Source: Alteribacillus sp. YIM 98480 (GTDB lineage: Bacteria > Bacillota > Bacilli > Bacillales > Marinococcaceae). From it: a stretch of DNA of 64,000 bases. A program made the position numbers and the translations under genes. The notes under the pieces were generated by a model. That model made no database searches. It was not told where the DNA came from and saw only the letters and a list, made by a program, of their open reading frames with translations. Of this stretch, positions 8,809 to 17,869 are shown piece after piece; positions within the stretch are counted from its first letter, which is position 1; each line of letters opens with the position of its first letter. The DNA is taken from the NCBI RefSeq assembly GCF_009765375.1, contig NZ_VTOK01000001.1, positions 310,001 through 374,000 of the forward strand, in the 5' to 3' direction.

Positions 8809-9876
8809 ATGATTAAGTTAACAAAGAAGATTTCACAAACATTTGTTTTAGCTGCTGCAAGTGTGCTTATGCTTGGTGCGTGTGCTGATGACTCCACTTC
8901 TGACAGCTCTTCTGAGGCTTCTGGATCATCCGGTGAAGCACAAGAGTTTGATTTTTCGCATATGTTCCCTTCTAATCACGTCATGGAAACAGAGGTTGTT
9001 CAAGAGTTTAAAGCATTAACAGAAGATGCAACCAATTCGGAAGTTCAAATTATATCTTATCCAGGAGCGCAGCTAGCTGAGCCAGATGCTCAATATGAAA
9101 CAGCGGCAACTGGTGTAGCTGATATGGGGTTTAGCGTGCATAGTTATACACCCGGACAATTTCCGCTTACTTCTGTGATGGAACTTCCTTTCATGAGTGA
9201 AACAGGGGTAGAAGGTTCCCAAATTTTATGGGAATTGTATGAAGAGTTTCCGGAGCTGCAAGATGAATATGAAGATACGGTACCTTTATGGACGGCAACT
9301 TCTGAACCCGGCCAGATTTTCACGGTTGGTAAACAAGTAAAAAGTGTAGAAGATTTGGAAGGGATGAGAATACGTTCCCCATCCCCTGAGGTAAATAGGT
9401 GGCTTGAAGAAATGGGAGCTACGCCAGTATCGATGTCGATGAACGAAACTTACGAAGCGCTTGAACGCGGAGTAGTTGACGGAACGGTAGGACCATTTCA
9501 CACGTTACTAGATTATAGTTTGCACGAAGTGATTGATTATGTCACTGTTGGTAATTTTTATATGACAACGTTCTTTGCGGTAATGAATCAAAGCAGCTGG
9601 GATTCGATTAGTGAAGAGAACCAATCAGCCATGGAAGATATAAATGGTGAACATATGTCACAGGTTGTTGGAGAAACCATGGATAAAAGAGCAGAAGAAG
9701 CGGCTCAGGCAGCAGAAGAAGCCGGAGCAGAATTTTATGAATTGAGTGATGAAGAAAACGAGGAATGGAGTGAATATTTACAACCCGCCATTGATGCTTG
9801 GATTGAAGATAAAGAAGAAAAAGGGCTTCCAGGTCAAGACATCTACGACAGAGCTATTGAATTAGGCTCTGAATAA
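8809..9876 (+). CDS. dctP: TRAP transporter substrate-binding lipoprotein
   Basis: Extracytoplasmic solute receptor of a tripartite ATP-independent periplasmic (TRAP) carboxylate transporter, 355 residues. The N-terminus has a lipoprotein signal ending LMLGAC (Cys about 25), then a Ser/Asp-rich linker. The DctP domain shows GMRIRSP (about 187-193), where the arginine usually holds the substrate carboxylate, and YEALERGVVDG. It is strongly acidic, as in halophiles. The AAAGGAGGAAC ribosome site precedes the ATG. dctQ follows 14 bp later. Its place after hpaI suggests uptake of 4-hydroxyphenylacetate or a related acid, but the ligand cannot be read from sequence. Confidence 0.88.
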   Translation: MIKLTKKISQTFVLAAASVLMLGACADDSTSDSSSEASGSSGEAQEFDFSHMFPSNHVMETEVVQEFKALTEDATNSEVQIISYPGAQLAEPDAQYETAATGVADMGFSVHSYTPGQFPLTSVMELPFMSETGVEGSQILWELYEEFPELQDEYEDTVPLWTATSEPGQIFTVGKQVKSVEDLEGMRIRSPSPEVNRWLEEMGATPVSMSMNETYEALERGVVDGTVGPFHTLLDYSLHEVIDYVTVGNFYMTTFFAVMNQSSWDSISEENQSAMEDINGEHMSQVVGETMDKRAEEAAQAAEEAGAEFYELSDEENEEWSEYLQPAIDAWIEDKEEKGLPGQDIYDRAIELGSE

Positions 9877-9890
9877 TAGGGGTTTTTAAT

Positions 9891-10394
9891 ATGAAACAAT
9901 TTATTAATGGGTTAGAAAAAATGGTAAATGTTCTTAGTCTTGTTTTGCACCATATTTCTAACGTTATTTTATGTATTGTTACGTTTTTGATTACGTTTGA
10001 TGTGATCGGGCGCTTCTTTTTCAATCAGCCAATCAAAGGGGCATTTGAATTAACAGAATTAGGCTCAGCGATTCTGGTGTTTTTTACCTTCGCTATTACT
10101 CATAAATACAAAGAACATATTGCCATTGGTTTTGCTGTAGACAAACTGCCGCATAGAATAAGACATGTTATGGAAGGTTGTATTGAATGGTTCATTTGTG
10201 TCATGGTTTCTTTAATGAGTTGGCATATATTTAACGAAGCTATGCGTACGATGGGGCGGAACGTGACAACCAGTGATTTGAATTTAACAGTGTATCCATT
10301 TATTATCATAGCTTCTATTGGTTCTTTCGTCTTTGCGTTTGTGGCTCTAACCAGTGGGCTCAAACATTTTGTTAAGGCGGTGGAAAAAACATGA
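9891..10394 (+). CDS. dctQ: TRAP transporter small permease subunit
   Basis: Four-helix membrane subunit of the TRAP transporter, 167 residues, the usual DctQ length. Hydrophobic segments lie at about 15-45, 55-75, 95-118 and 132-158, and FDVIGRFFFNQPIKGAFELTE between the first two is the typical DctQ loop. The stop overlaps the start of dctM by four bases, indicating translational coupling and a 1:1 complex in the membrane. Confidence 0.88.
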   Translation: MKQFINGLEKMVNVLSLVLHHISNVILCIVTFLITFDVIGRFFFNQPIKGAFELTELGSAILVFFTFAITHKYKEHIAIGFAVDKLPHRIRHVMEGCIEWFICVMVSLMSWHIFNEAMRTMGRNVTTSDLNLTVYPFIIIASIGSFVFAFVALTSGLKHFVKAVEKT

Positions 10395-11695
10395 GCCCGG
10401 AAATTATAGGTATTATAGGTATTGCCATTCTATTGGTTCTATTTTTGCTTAAGGTTCCCGTAAGTATATCTTTAATATTTATTGGAACTGTTGGATTTGG
10501 GATGATTAGAGGATTTGATACAGGCTTCGTCCAATTAGGAAATACACCGTTTGGAACTGCCAGCTCCTATTCACTCAGTGTGATTCCCTTGTTTATATTA
10601 ATGGGGATGATTCTATCTTACAGTGGGTTTGGACAGGATTTGTTTCGAGCTGTTGACTCATGGCTGGGACATATTAAAGGCGGAATGGCTCTAACAACGA
10701 TAGGAACCAGTGCCATTTTCTCTTCTATTTCCGGTTCTGTAAATGCCACCACAGCAACAATGGCACGTATTACTCTGCCAGAGATGAAAAAATACAATTA
10801 TAGTCCCACTTTATCTACTGCTTGTGTAGCGGCTGGCGGTACCTTGGGGATTTTAATTCCTCCAAGTGTTATTTTAATTTTGTATGGTATTTTAACGATG
10901 GAACCAATCGGACAATTACTGGTTGCAGGTCTTATTCCCGGTATTGTTCAAATGATTCTCTTTATGATTGTAGTGTATTTATGGGTGAAAAAAGATCCTG
11001 CAGCTGGTCCATCATCTGAGAAATCAGATTGGAATACAAAATTAAAGTCCTTATCCAAAGTATGGCCATTTGTATTGTTGTTTGTTCTCACAATCGGAGG
11101 AATATATTTAGGGGTTTTTACTCCTACAGAAGCGGGGGCTGTTGGGTCGTTTGGTGCACTTGGATTAGCTCTTATCACGAGAAGGTTAAACGGTAAGAAA
11201 TTAATCAAAGCATTCAGTGAAGCTACTCGTTTATCTGCCATGATATTTCTGATTTTAATTGGAGCAGATGTTTTCAGCCAATTTTTATCTATCAGCAGGA
11301 TTCCAGCTAAAATTACTATGTTTGTTAATGGGCTTGATTGGTCTCCATTTATGATTATGGGAATGATTCTTCTTGTCTATTTTATTCTTGGCTTATTCTT
11401 AGAAGGTATTGCTATATTAGTTTTGACTCTGCCAGTGATATACCCGCTGGTGACACAGTTAGGGTTTGACGGTGTTTGGTTTGGAGTCATTATGGTTATG
11501 GTAATGAACATTGGTTTAATTACTCCGCCTTTAGGTATAAGTGTTTATATCATTAGCGGTGTAGTGAAGGATATCCCGATTGAGAGAATATTTAAAGGTG
11601 TTACACCTATGTTAGCTGCTATGGTGCTTGCCATCATCTTATTTACAGTGTTTCCAGAGTTGATTACATTTTTGCCTGAATTAATGAGAGGATAA
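10391..11695 (+). CDS. dctM: TRAP transporter large permease subunit
   Basis: Sodium-coupled transport subunit of the TRAP complex, 434 residues, with about 12 hydrophobic segments. DctM-family stretches include FILMGMILSYSGF, SGSVNATTATM, TLGILIPPSVILILYG and FLEGIAILVLTLPVIYP. It overlaps dctQ by four bases and ends before a hairpin terminator, so dctPQM is a self-contained operon. Confidence 0.9.
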   Translation: MSPEIIGIIGIAILLVLFLLKVPVSISLIFIGTVGFGMIRGFDTGFVQLGNTPFGTASSYSLSVIPLFILMGMILSYSGFGQDLFRAVDSWLGHIKGGMALTTIGTSAIFSSISGSVNATTATMARITLPEMKKYNYSPTLSTACVAAGGTLGILIPPSVILILYGILTMEPIGQLLVAGLIPGIVQMILFMIVVYLWVKKDPAAGPSSEKSDWNTKLKSLSKVWPFVLLFVLTIGGIYLGVFTPTEAGAVGSFGALGLALITRRLNGKKLIKAFSEATRLSAMIFLILIGADVFSQFLSISRIPAKITMFVNGLDWSPFMIMGMILLVYFILGLFLEGIAILVLTLPVIYPLVTQLGFDGVWFGVIMVMVMNIGLITPPLGISVYIISGVVKDIPIERIFKGVTPMLAAMVLAIILFTVFPELITFLPELMRG

Positions 11696-11700
11696 GAATA

Positions 11701-11749
11701 AGAGGGTTGTCTTCAATAATATTCAATTGGAGATAACTCTCTTTTTTTC
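11701..11749 (+). terminator. Terminator after dctM
   Basis: AGAGGGTTGTCT (11701-11712) pairs with AGATAACTCTCT (11731-11742) with two wobble pairs, followed by a T-run. The rest of the gap to 11942 is a moderately GC-rich stretch near 11780-11835 with no gene recognised. Confidence 0.65.
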
Positions 11750-11942
11750 GCAGGTAAGCGGATGTTTAGCTTTAGTTCCGAGCCGTTCGGGGCGCCCAAA
11801 TAAAGAAGAGTTTTTGCTGCAGCCGCGGTACTTTTCTTATGATGACTTGGTGTTTTTGTCGAATGATCAATAAAAATTCGGTAGAATAATATTAATTGGG
11901 TCTACGTATTGTTTCTAGCAATAAAAAACGAGGAGGAACATA

Positions 11943-12530
11943 ATGTCAATGACAACTGCAAACAAAATTAAAAAAAGCGCTTTACATCTTTTTGTTGAAA
12001 AGGGGTATGACGGTACTTCTTTAACAGATATAGGTGATGAAGTAGGTATAAAAAAGCAATCCATATATGCACATTACAAAAATAAAGATGATCTTTTTTT
12101 ACAAGTAATGGAAAAAGTAATTAATGAAGAAATCTCATTTTTAGGTGATTATTTTGGAAAGCAGAAAGATAAAACGATAAATAACATTTTGTATTACTTT
12201 ATTCTTCAATTAAAAGAGAGGTATCAATCAGTAGGAGAAAGAAACATTAAATTTCTGCTTAAAATGATGTTTATCCCCCCTAAACACTTAGAAGAAAGAG
12301 TGATTTCAAGTGCCTTTAATTATTATGATAGTTTACAAACATACATAAAAGAAGCATTTGAGAATTATGAAGATGCTTTAGAGGTCAATGCGGAAGAAGG
12401 TACTATATCTTTTATGAATTTTATTGATGGGCTCCTTGTGGAATTAATTTATGTCAACGTTGACGAATTTGAAAAAAGATTCTCGATTTCTTGGAAAATT
12501 TATTGGCGTGGAATAGAAAAACAAATGTAA
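11943..12530 (+). CDS. TetR/AcrR-family transcriptional regulator
   Basis: 195 residues with a TetR N-terminal helix-turn-helix: ALHLFVEKGYDGTSLTDIGDEVGIKKQSIYAHYKNK, in pieces, spans about 12-48. The C-terminal ligand domain is not assignable by eye. The ATG follows GAGGAGGAA. A promoter with a perfect 36-bp palindrome lies between this gene and the aminotransferase operon, so it is probably the repressor of that operon. The ligand may be an acetylated or free polyamine, or its aldehyde (inference). Confidence 0.87.
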   Translation: MSMTTANKIKKSALHLFVEKGYDGTSLTDIGDEVGIKKQSIYAHYKNKDDLFLQVMEKVINEEISFLGDYFGKQKDKTINNILYYFILQLKERYQSVGERNIKFLLKMMFIPPKHLEERVISSAFNYYDSLQTYIKEAFENYEDALEVNAEEGTISFMNFIDGLLVELIYVNVDEFEKRFSISWKIYWRGIEKQM

Positions 12531-12537
12531 TTTTCTA

Positions 12538-12566
12538 TTGTAAATTTTCTGATATTTACTTATAAT
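12538..12566 (+). promoter_or_regulatory. Sigma-A promoter of the polyamine-type operon
   Basis: TTGTAA (12538-12543), a 17-bp spacer and a perfect TATAAT (12561-12566). The -10 box overlaps the left edge of the operator palindrome. Confidence 0.7.
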
Positions 12567-12597
12567 AAAACTGACGAACGTTCGTCAGTTTTATTAT
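12562..12597. promoter_or_regulatory. 36-bp perfect palindrome, likely TetR operator
   Basis: Both halves are exact reverse complements around 12579/12580. The core is CTGACGAACGTTCGTCAG (12571-12588) with AT-rich extension. It covers the -10 and transcription start of the operon and sits 32 bp after the tetR stop. ACGAACGTTCGT cores are common for TetR-family operators. The transcribed palindrome could also form a hairpin and, with the following T-rich stretch, act as terminator for tetR. Confidence 0.7.
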
Positions 12598-12618
12598 TTT
12601 AAGGGAGGCGTACATGTT

Positions 12619-14004
12619 ATGAATGAAAATGTAGTAGAAAAAGAAATTAATGCAGAACACCTAAAAAAAGCCGATCAACAATATTACTTTCACCCAACAA
12701 CTCCGTTAAAACTACAGCAGCAAAGCGGACCGGGATTGATTATTAAAGAAGGGCAAGGGATCAATGTAACAGATGTTCAAGAGGATGTTTATATTGATGG
12801 AGTTTCTTCTTTGTGGAACGTAAATATTGGGTACGGGCGTCAAGAAATGGCAGAAGCGGCTAAACAACAAATCTTAAATCTCTCTTATAGCTCTTCCTTT
12901 TTCAATAACTCTAATGATAAGGTTATTCAACTATCGGAAAAGCTTGCAGATTTAACACCTGGTGATCTTAATGTAAGTTTTTTCACCTCTGGCGGATCGG
13001 AATCAAATGAAACGGCATTTAAAATGGTACGGCATTATTGGAAATTGAAAGGGAATCCAGAGCGGACGAAAATAATTGCTCTTGATTTAAGTTATCACGG
13101 GGTAACAATGGGGGCTACAAGTGCCACAGGAGTTCGAGAATTCGATAATATGATCACTTCTTCGGCACCGGGATTCCTTCACGCAAAGCCGTACCTGACT
13201 GATTGTGAAAAGGGAGATAAATCTCACCTTGATTATGAAACTAGCATTAGAGGCATTATTGAAAAAGAAGGTTCAGACACAATAGCTGCTGTCATTTTAG
13301 AACCGGTTCAAGGGGTGGGAGGAATAAACATTCCACCAGAGGGTTACTTGAAAGCTGTTCGAGAGCTGTGTAATGAACACGGTATTTTTATGATTGCCGA
13401 TGAAGTAATATGCGGTTTTGGAAGAACTGGAAAAATGTTTGGGGTAGATAATTGGGAGATTGTACCGGATATAATGACTGTCGCTAAAGGAATCACGAGC
13501 GGGTATATGCAGCTGGGTGCTGTTCTTCTCAAAACAGAACTAAGAGATGAACTTGCAGAAATGTCAGAAGATGTATTTTTTCACGGATTTACTTACAGTG
13601 GACATCCAACTGCTTGTGCGGTTGCATTAAAAAATTTAGAAATCATAGAAAACGAGGACTTAGTTGGTAATGCGAAGCGAATGGGTGCAGAATTACAGAC
13701 GGGCTTAAAGTATTTAGAAGAGAAACATAAAGTGACGGCAAAATCTAGAACAATAGGTTTACTAGGAGCAATTGAACTGTTTGCAGACCGGGAAAATGAG
13801 AAAGGTTTCGAGCCGTCATTGCATGCTGCACAGCAGGTAGTAGAGGAGTGCTTAAATCGAAATCTTCTATTAAGACCTCTTGCTTTTGGTGGTATTAATG
13901 CAGTGGCCCTTGCTCCCCCTTTAATAGTTAATAAAAAAGATATTGAAACAATAATAGAAAGGCTTTCAGAAGCTATAAAAGCATTTGAAAACAAAGTGCT
14001 TTAG
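12619..14004 (+). CDS. Class III omega-aminotransferase, probable polyamine/diamine aminotransferase
   Basis: PLP-dependent fold-type-I aminotransferase, 461 residues. GGSESNETAFKM (about 131-142) is the phosphate-binding segment, ILEPVQGVGGI and IADEVICGFGRTGK carry the pyridine-binding Asp, and VAKGITSGY (about 290) has the Schiff-base lysine. The family acts on terminal amines such as putrescine, beta-alanine, GABA or taurine. Co-transcription with an acetylpolyamine-type deacetylase and an aldehyde dehydrogenase points to a diamine or polyamine substrate. The ribosome site GGGAGGCG precedes the ATG. Confidence 0.8.
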   Translation: MNENVVEKEINAEHLKKADQQYYFHPTTPLKLQQQSGPGLIIKEGQGINVTDVQEDVYIDGVSSLWNVNIGYGRQEMAEAAKQQILNLSYSSSFFNNSNDKVIQLSEKLADLTPGDLNVSFFTSGGSESNETAFKMVRHYWKLKGNPERTKIIALDLSYHGVTMGATSATGVREFDNMITSSAPGFLHAKPYLTDCEKGDKSHLDYETSIRGIIEKEGSDTIAAVILEPVQGVGGINIPPEGYLKAVRELCNEHGIFMIADEVICGFGRTGKMFGVDNWEIVPDIMTVAKGITSGYMQLGAVLLKTELRDELAEMSEDVFFHGFTYSGHPTACAVALKNLEIIENEDLVGNAKRMGAELQTGLKYLEEKHKVTAKSRTIGLLGAIELFADRENEKGFEPSLHAAQQVVEECLNRNLLLRPLAFGGINAVALAPPLIVNKKDIETIIERLSEAIKAFENKVL

Positions 14005-14026
14005 AAGATTAAAAGCTCGAAGGGAC

Positions 14027-15145
14027 GTGAGGACAATAAAAACCGGGTTTCTATATGATGAAAGCTATTTTTGGCACGACACTGGAAATGGTGCTTTGTT
14101 TCTTCCGCCTGGAGGATGGATAGAAGCGGATGAACATGGTGAAAGTCCTAAAAGTAAGCGACGTGTAAAGAATCTGTTAGAACGAAGCGGGTTTATTTCT
14201 GAGTTAAGAATAATGACTCCACGCTCAGCCGCTAGGGAAGAAATTGAGTTAAATCATATTCCATCATATGTAGATAAAGTAAAGCAATTAAGTGATACAA
14301 CGGGTGGAGATGCTGGAGAATTAGCCATTGTAGGAAGAGGTTCTTATGAAATCGCTCTTTTATCTGCTGGTGGTTCGATTACGAGTGTTGATGCGGTAAT
14401 GGAAGAAAAGGTTCAAAATGCATACGCCCTTACAAGACCTCCAGGACACCATGCAGAAAAAGAACAAGGAATGGGTTTTTGCTTGTTTAATAATGCAGCA
14501 ATTGCTGCCCGTTATGCACAAGAAAAATATGGGCTGAAGCGTATTATGATTTTAGACTGGGATGTTCATCATGGCAATGGAACAGAAAATGCATTTTACG
14601 ATGATCCTAATGTGTTGTTCTTTTCTATTCATCAAGAGTTTAACTTTCCGCCTGATAGAGGGACTGCAGAAGATATAGGTGAAAAGGCAGGAAAAGGATA
14701 TAACGTTAATATTCCGTTACCAGCTGGAACTGGAAATGCCGGATATTTATATGCATTGGAGAAAGCTGTTGCTCCGATGGCTGATCAGTTTAAACCAGAG
14801 CTCATTATCGTATCAGCCGGACAGGATGCAAGTGTATTTGATCCACTTGGGCAAATGATTGTTACTGCAGAAGGGTATGGCGAAATGACATCTATTGTAA
14901 AGGATATAGCGGAACGTCATTGTAAAGGTCGTTTAGTTGTTTGTCATGAAGGTGGTTATAGTCCCGCTTATGTGCCGTTTTGTACGTTAAGGATTATTGA
15001 ATCATTAAGTGGGTTACAAAGCAAAGTGAAAGAAGATCCATTTTACGAAGCAATTAAGGGGCTGCCTTCAAATGTCTTGGCTGAACACCAAAAAGAAGCA
15101 GTTGATCAGGTTATCAACATCCATTCTCAAAATGTTATGTATTAA
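14027..15145 (+). CDS. Histone-deacetylase-family acetylpolyamine amidohydrolase
   Basis: Zinc hydrolase of the HDAC/AphA superfamily, about 372 residues. RPPGHHAEKEQGMGFCLFN contains the paired catalytic histidines, LDWDVHHGNGT gives two zinc ligands (Asp, His) and SAGQDASVFDPLG the third (Asp). This family removes acetyl groups from acetylputrescine, acetylcadaverine or acetylspermidine. The start is uncertain: GTG 14027 is the best in-frame codon after the aminotransferase stop, but its ribosome site is weak; TTG 13985 would overlap the upstream gene. It lies between aminotransferase and dehydrogenase genes that could process the free diamine. Confidence 0.82.
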   Translation: MRTIKTGFLYDESYFWHDTGNGALFLPPGGWIEADEHGESPKSKRRVKNLLERSGFISELRIMTPRSAAREEIELNHIPSYVDKVKQLSDTTGGDAGELAIVGRGSYEIALLSAGGSITSVDAVMEEKVQNAYALTRPPGHHAEKEQGMGFCLFNNAAIAARYAQEKYGLKRIMILDWDVHHGNGTENAFYDDPNVLFFSIHQEFNFPPDRGTAEDIGEKAGKGYNVNIPLPAGTGNAGYLYALEKAVAPMADQFKPELIIVSAGQDASVFDPLGQMIVTAEGYGEMTSIVKDIAERHCKGRLVVCHEGGYSPAYVPFCTLRIIESLSGLQSKVKEDPFYEAIKGLPSNVLAEHQKEAVDQVINIHSQNVMY

Positions 15146-15182
15146 GTGCAGTTTGTTTTACGAATTTTACTAAAGGAGAATA

Positions 15183-16658
15183 ATGATGAGTGAAACATAC
15201 AAGTTATTTATTGACGGAAAATGGACAGAATCATTGTCTGGCAAAACATTTGAGTCGCTTAACCCCGCAACTGGAGAAGTCAATGGTACAGTAGCGGAAG
15301 GAGGAGCAGGAGACGTTGATTTAGCGATAAAAGCAGCAAGAAAAGCTTTTGAATCCGGGCCGTGGGCACAAATGGCACCAAGTGATAGAGGACGTTTATT
15401 AAATAAGGCAGCTCAAGAATTGTGGAGAAAAGCGGACTATTTAGCTGAAGTAGAATCCATAGACAATGGCTTGCCTATTAATGAAACGAAATATATTGCC
15501 ATTCCCGCTATGATTGATGTACTAGAGTTCTATGCCGGTCTTGCAAATAAAGTTCAAGGAGATACATTAGCTTCCCCTGCTGGAAGATTTAACTATACAT
15601 TAAAAGAGCCTTTAGGTGTGGTAGGAGCCATTGTACCATGGAATTTTCCTCTTATGCTGACGATGTGGAAATTAGCTCCAGCCTTGGCTGCAGGCAATAC
15701 CATCGTGATTAAACCTGCAGAGCAAACACCAATCAGTATTTTAGAAATGGTTAACATTTTACAAGAAGCTGGTATCCCAGATGGTGTTATAAATGTTGTA
15801 CCTGGGTACGGAAAAGACGCAGGAGATGCTCTTTCGTCGCATCCTGGGATTGATAAGATTGCCTTTACAGGATCAACCTCCACCGGAAAGTTAATTATGC
15901 AAGCAGCAAGTAAGAATTTAAAACCTGTGAGTTTAGAGCTTGGAGGGAAAGCTCCAAATATTATATTTGATGATGCTAACATTGAAAACGCTGTCAATGG
16001 TTCCATGTTTGGTATTTATTTTGCGCAAGGTCAAGTCTGTGCTTCGGGCTCTAGGGTGTTTGTACAAGATAGCATATATGACGATTTTATGGAATCCTTT
16101 ATTAGAAAAGCAAAGAAAATTAAGGTTGGGAACCCATTAGAACAAACAACGCAAATGGGACCACAAGTTTCATTAGAACAATTAGAACGTATTGAACACT
16201 ACGTGGCTGCAGGGTTAAAAGAAGGAGCTAACCTAGTTATTGGAGGGGAAAGATGTCAAACGGAAAATAACGGTTATTTTTTTATTCCAACTGTCTTTGA
16301 GGATGTGACTAATGAGATGACAATTGCTCAAGAAGAAATTTTTGGTCCTGTTCTTTCGGTTATTCGCTTTAAAGATGAACAAGATGTTTTGCAAAAAGCT
16401 AATGACACGTTATATGGCCTAACGTCTGGGGTGTGGACGGAGAACTTAAAAAGAGCACACCGAATGGCCAAAGGGTTAAAAGCGGGAACGGTGTACGTGA
16501 ATACGTTTAGTATGCTTGATAGTGCCGCCCCATTTGGTGGAACGAAACAGAGCGGATTTGGAAGAGAATTAGGCATACAAGCAATGGATATGTATACGGA
16601 AACGAAAAATGTTTGGGTAGATTTAAATGACGAACATTTCAATTGGTATGGGTTTTAA
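15183..16658 (+). CDS. Aldehyde dehydrogenase, probable aminoaldehyde-oxidising
   Basis: Full-length NAD-dependent aldehyde dehydrogenase, 491 residues. VPWNFPL, ELGGKAPNII with the general-base Glu (about 268) and GQVCASGSR with the catalytic Cys (about 302) are intact, as is PFGGTKQSGFGRELG. Closest in style to betaine-aldehyde and gamma-aminobutyraldehyde dehydrogenases. As third gene of the operon it would oxidise the aldehyde made by the aminotransferase. AAAGGAGA precedes two adjacent ATGs (15183 and 15186). Confidence 0.82.
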   Translation: MMSETYKLFIDGKWTESLSGKTFESLNPATGEVNGTVAEGGAGDVDLAIKAARKAFESGPWAQMAPSDRGRLLNKAAQELWRKADYLAEVESIDNGLPINETKYIAIPAMIDVLEFYAGLANKVQGDTLASPAGRFNYTLKEPLGVVGAIVPWNFPLMLTMWKLAPALAAGNTIVIKPAEQTPISILEMVNILQEAGIPDGVINVVPGYGKDAGDALSSHPGIDKIAFTGSTSTGKLIMQAASKNLKPVSLELGGKAPNIIFDDANIENAVNGSMFGIYFAQGQVCASGSRVFVQDSIYDDFMESFIRKAKKIKVGNPLEQTTQMGPQVSLEQLERIEHYVAAGLKEGANLVIGGERCQTENNGYFFIPTVFEDVTNEMTIAQEEIFGPVLSVIRFKDEQDVLQKANDTLYGLTSGVWTENLKRAHRMAKGLKAGTVYVNTFSMLDSAAPFGGTKQSGFGRELGIQAMDMYTETKNVWVDLNDEHFNWYGF

Positions 16659-16684
16659 TCATTAAATGTAGTAAAAATAAAAGA

Positions 16685-16721
16685 ACGTAGGTATCAAGCA
16701 GTTTTGGCTTGGTGCTTACGT
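16685..16721 (+). other. Hairpin between aldehyde dehydrogenase and moaF-like gene
   Basis: ACGTAGGTATCAAGC (16685-16699) pairs with GCTTGGTGCTTACGT (16707-16721) with several G-U pairs. No T-run follows, so it may trim or stabilise the transcript rather than end it. Confidence 0.45.
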
Positions 16722-16766
16722 GACTTTATCTATAACTATACATTTATTTAGGAGGGCCGCTGAAAC

Positions 16767-17573
16767 ATGAGTATGAAAGAAAATGATTTCATCAGTGTAG
16801 GCGAACTTTCGGTTGGATTTAGTGAAAATATGATGGAGCCGACGGATAAGTTAGTGGGTAAAGACTTTACGCTTTATTATGAGGGAAACAAAATATCTGA
16901 AATATTGTTTGTAGATATCGAAACGCTTAAGTGGACGGTAGAGGATGAGAATATCAAGGAAAGATTCATTTGTGCGTACACAGCTGTCAAGCCAAGAAAA
17001 GATATTTATTTTATTGATTTCATTGTTTCATATGGTGATACGAAATCCATATCTATTGTCTTTGACCTTCAACAAAACATTGCTACCGTTGTTACCAGCA
17101 CGCTTCCAGTTAAAGAAGACACATCAATACCAATGCTTCAACGTGCCGAACAAGGCATGCCGCTTGCTTCTGTGCATGCTTCATTTGAACATGTATCTAT
17201 TGACAATCCAATTATGGATGTTACACCCCAGCACGAGAAAACAAAAGAATTAATTGGAAAGCGAGTTCAATTTGTTTATAGCCGTAAAGATGTCTATGAG
17301 CACACTTATTTAAATGAAAATTATTATACTTGGCATTGCACAGCTGGAAATGAAGCAGGGTTGTGTGACAGTGATCGGTGTTTCTATTACAAACTAGATA
17401 ATAATCTGTATTTGTTTGTATGGCTGGAAAAGGTTATTCCTACCACAGGTATTGTGATTGAGGATTTTGATACCATGCGATCCTATGGGAAAATCTATGG
17501 CTATGATGGTTATACAACTGGTCGTGTTTCAAACTTTCCTGTCGGCTCTTATGCCAAAATTCTTAATGAATAG
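16767..17573 (+). CDS. MoaF-domain protein
   Basis: 268 residues resembling the MoaF family, with an N-terminal lipocalin-like half (about 30-115) and a C-terminal half (about 155-265) containing YNENYYTWHC-like and YLFVWLEKVIPTTG segments. MoaF was first named from a monoamine-regulated operon of Klebsiella; its biochemical role is unknown. Appearance beside amine-catabolic genes fits that history. AGGAGGGC precedes the ATG. It could share the operon transcript through the weak hairpin upstream or have its own promoter. Confidence 0.7.
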   Translation: MSMKENDFISVGELSVGFSENMMEPTDKLVGKDFTLYYEGNKISEILFVDIETLKWTVEDENIKERFICAYTAVKPRKDIYFIDFIVSYGDTKSISIVFDLQQNIATVVTSTLPVKEDTSIPMLQRAEQGMPLASVHASFEHVSIDNPIMDVTPQHEKTKELIGKRVQFVYSRKDVYEHTYLNENYYTWHCTAGNEAGLCDSDRCFYYKLDNNLYLFVWLEKVIPTTGIVIEDFDTMRSYGKIYGYDGYTTGRVSNFPVGSYAKILNE

Positions 17574-17869
17574 GCACCAAAAACGTTATCTTAAATGGCT
17601 ATATTTCTAAAAAGAAGTTCTTTTATCAGGTATAGTTTTTGTAACATTCAGTTAATAAGCGCTTGAATTATCGTCGTGGAGGCGATCATGAGAAATAGAC
17701 AGTCTTTTTTTAACGGGTTTGGATTGATGGAGATCAATCTACGTTTGAAATCAAAGCTATGAAGAACATATTACAAGAATAATAGTAAGGTGATGACAAG
17801 TAGGAACGAGGCATCGTCATTTCAGATTTAAATGGAACAATAAAAATTGGGGTTTTAAAGGGGAGTAAT
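17574..17869 (+). other. Gap with possible gene remnants
   Basis: About 300 bp without a convincing gene. GGAGGCGATC precedes an ATG at about 17689 that opens a 25-codon frame beginning MRNRQSFFNGFGL. A neighbouring frame continues as GDQSTFEIKAMKNILQE, so a short frameshifted gene is possible, but I recognise no family. A palindromic AAGCGCTT near 17660 only weakly resembles a cre site. Confidence 0.3.

Noticed and set aside
13593-13994. 133-codon minus-strand frame inside the aminotransferase gene
   Set aside because: Shadow of a well-supported + strand gene; no family resemblance.
15593-16006. 137-codon minus-strand frame inside the aldehyde dehydrogenase gene
   Set aside because: Antisense shadow of conserved dehydrogenase sequence.
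17653-17668. Second AAGCGCTT palindrome as a cre site
   Set aside because: The flanks do not fit the cre consensus and it precedes no strong gene start.
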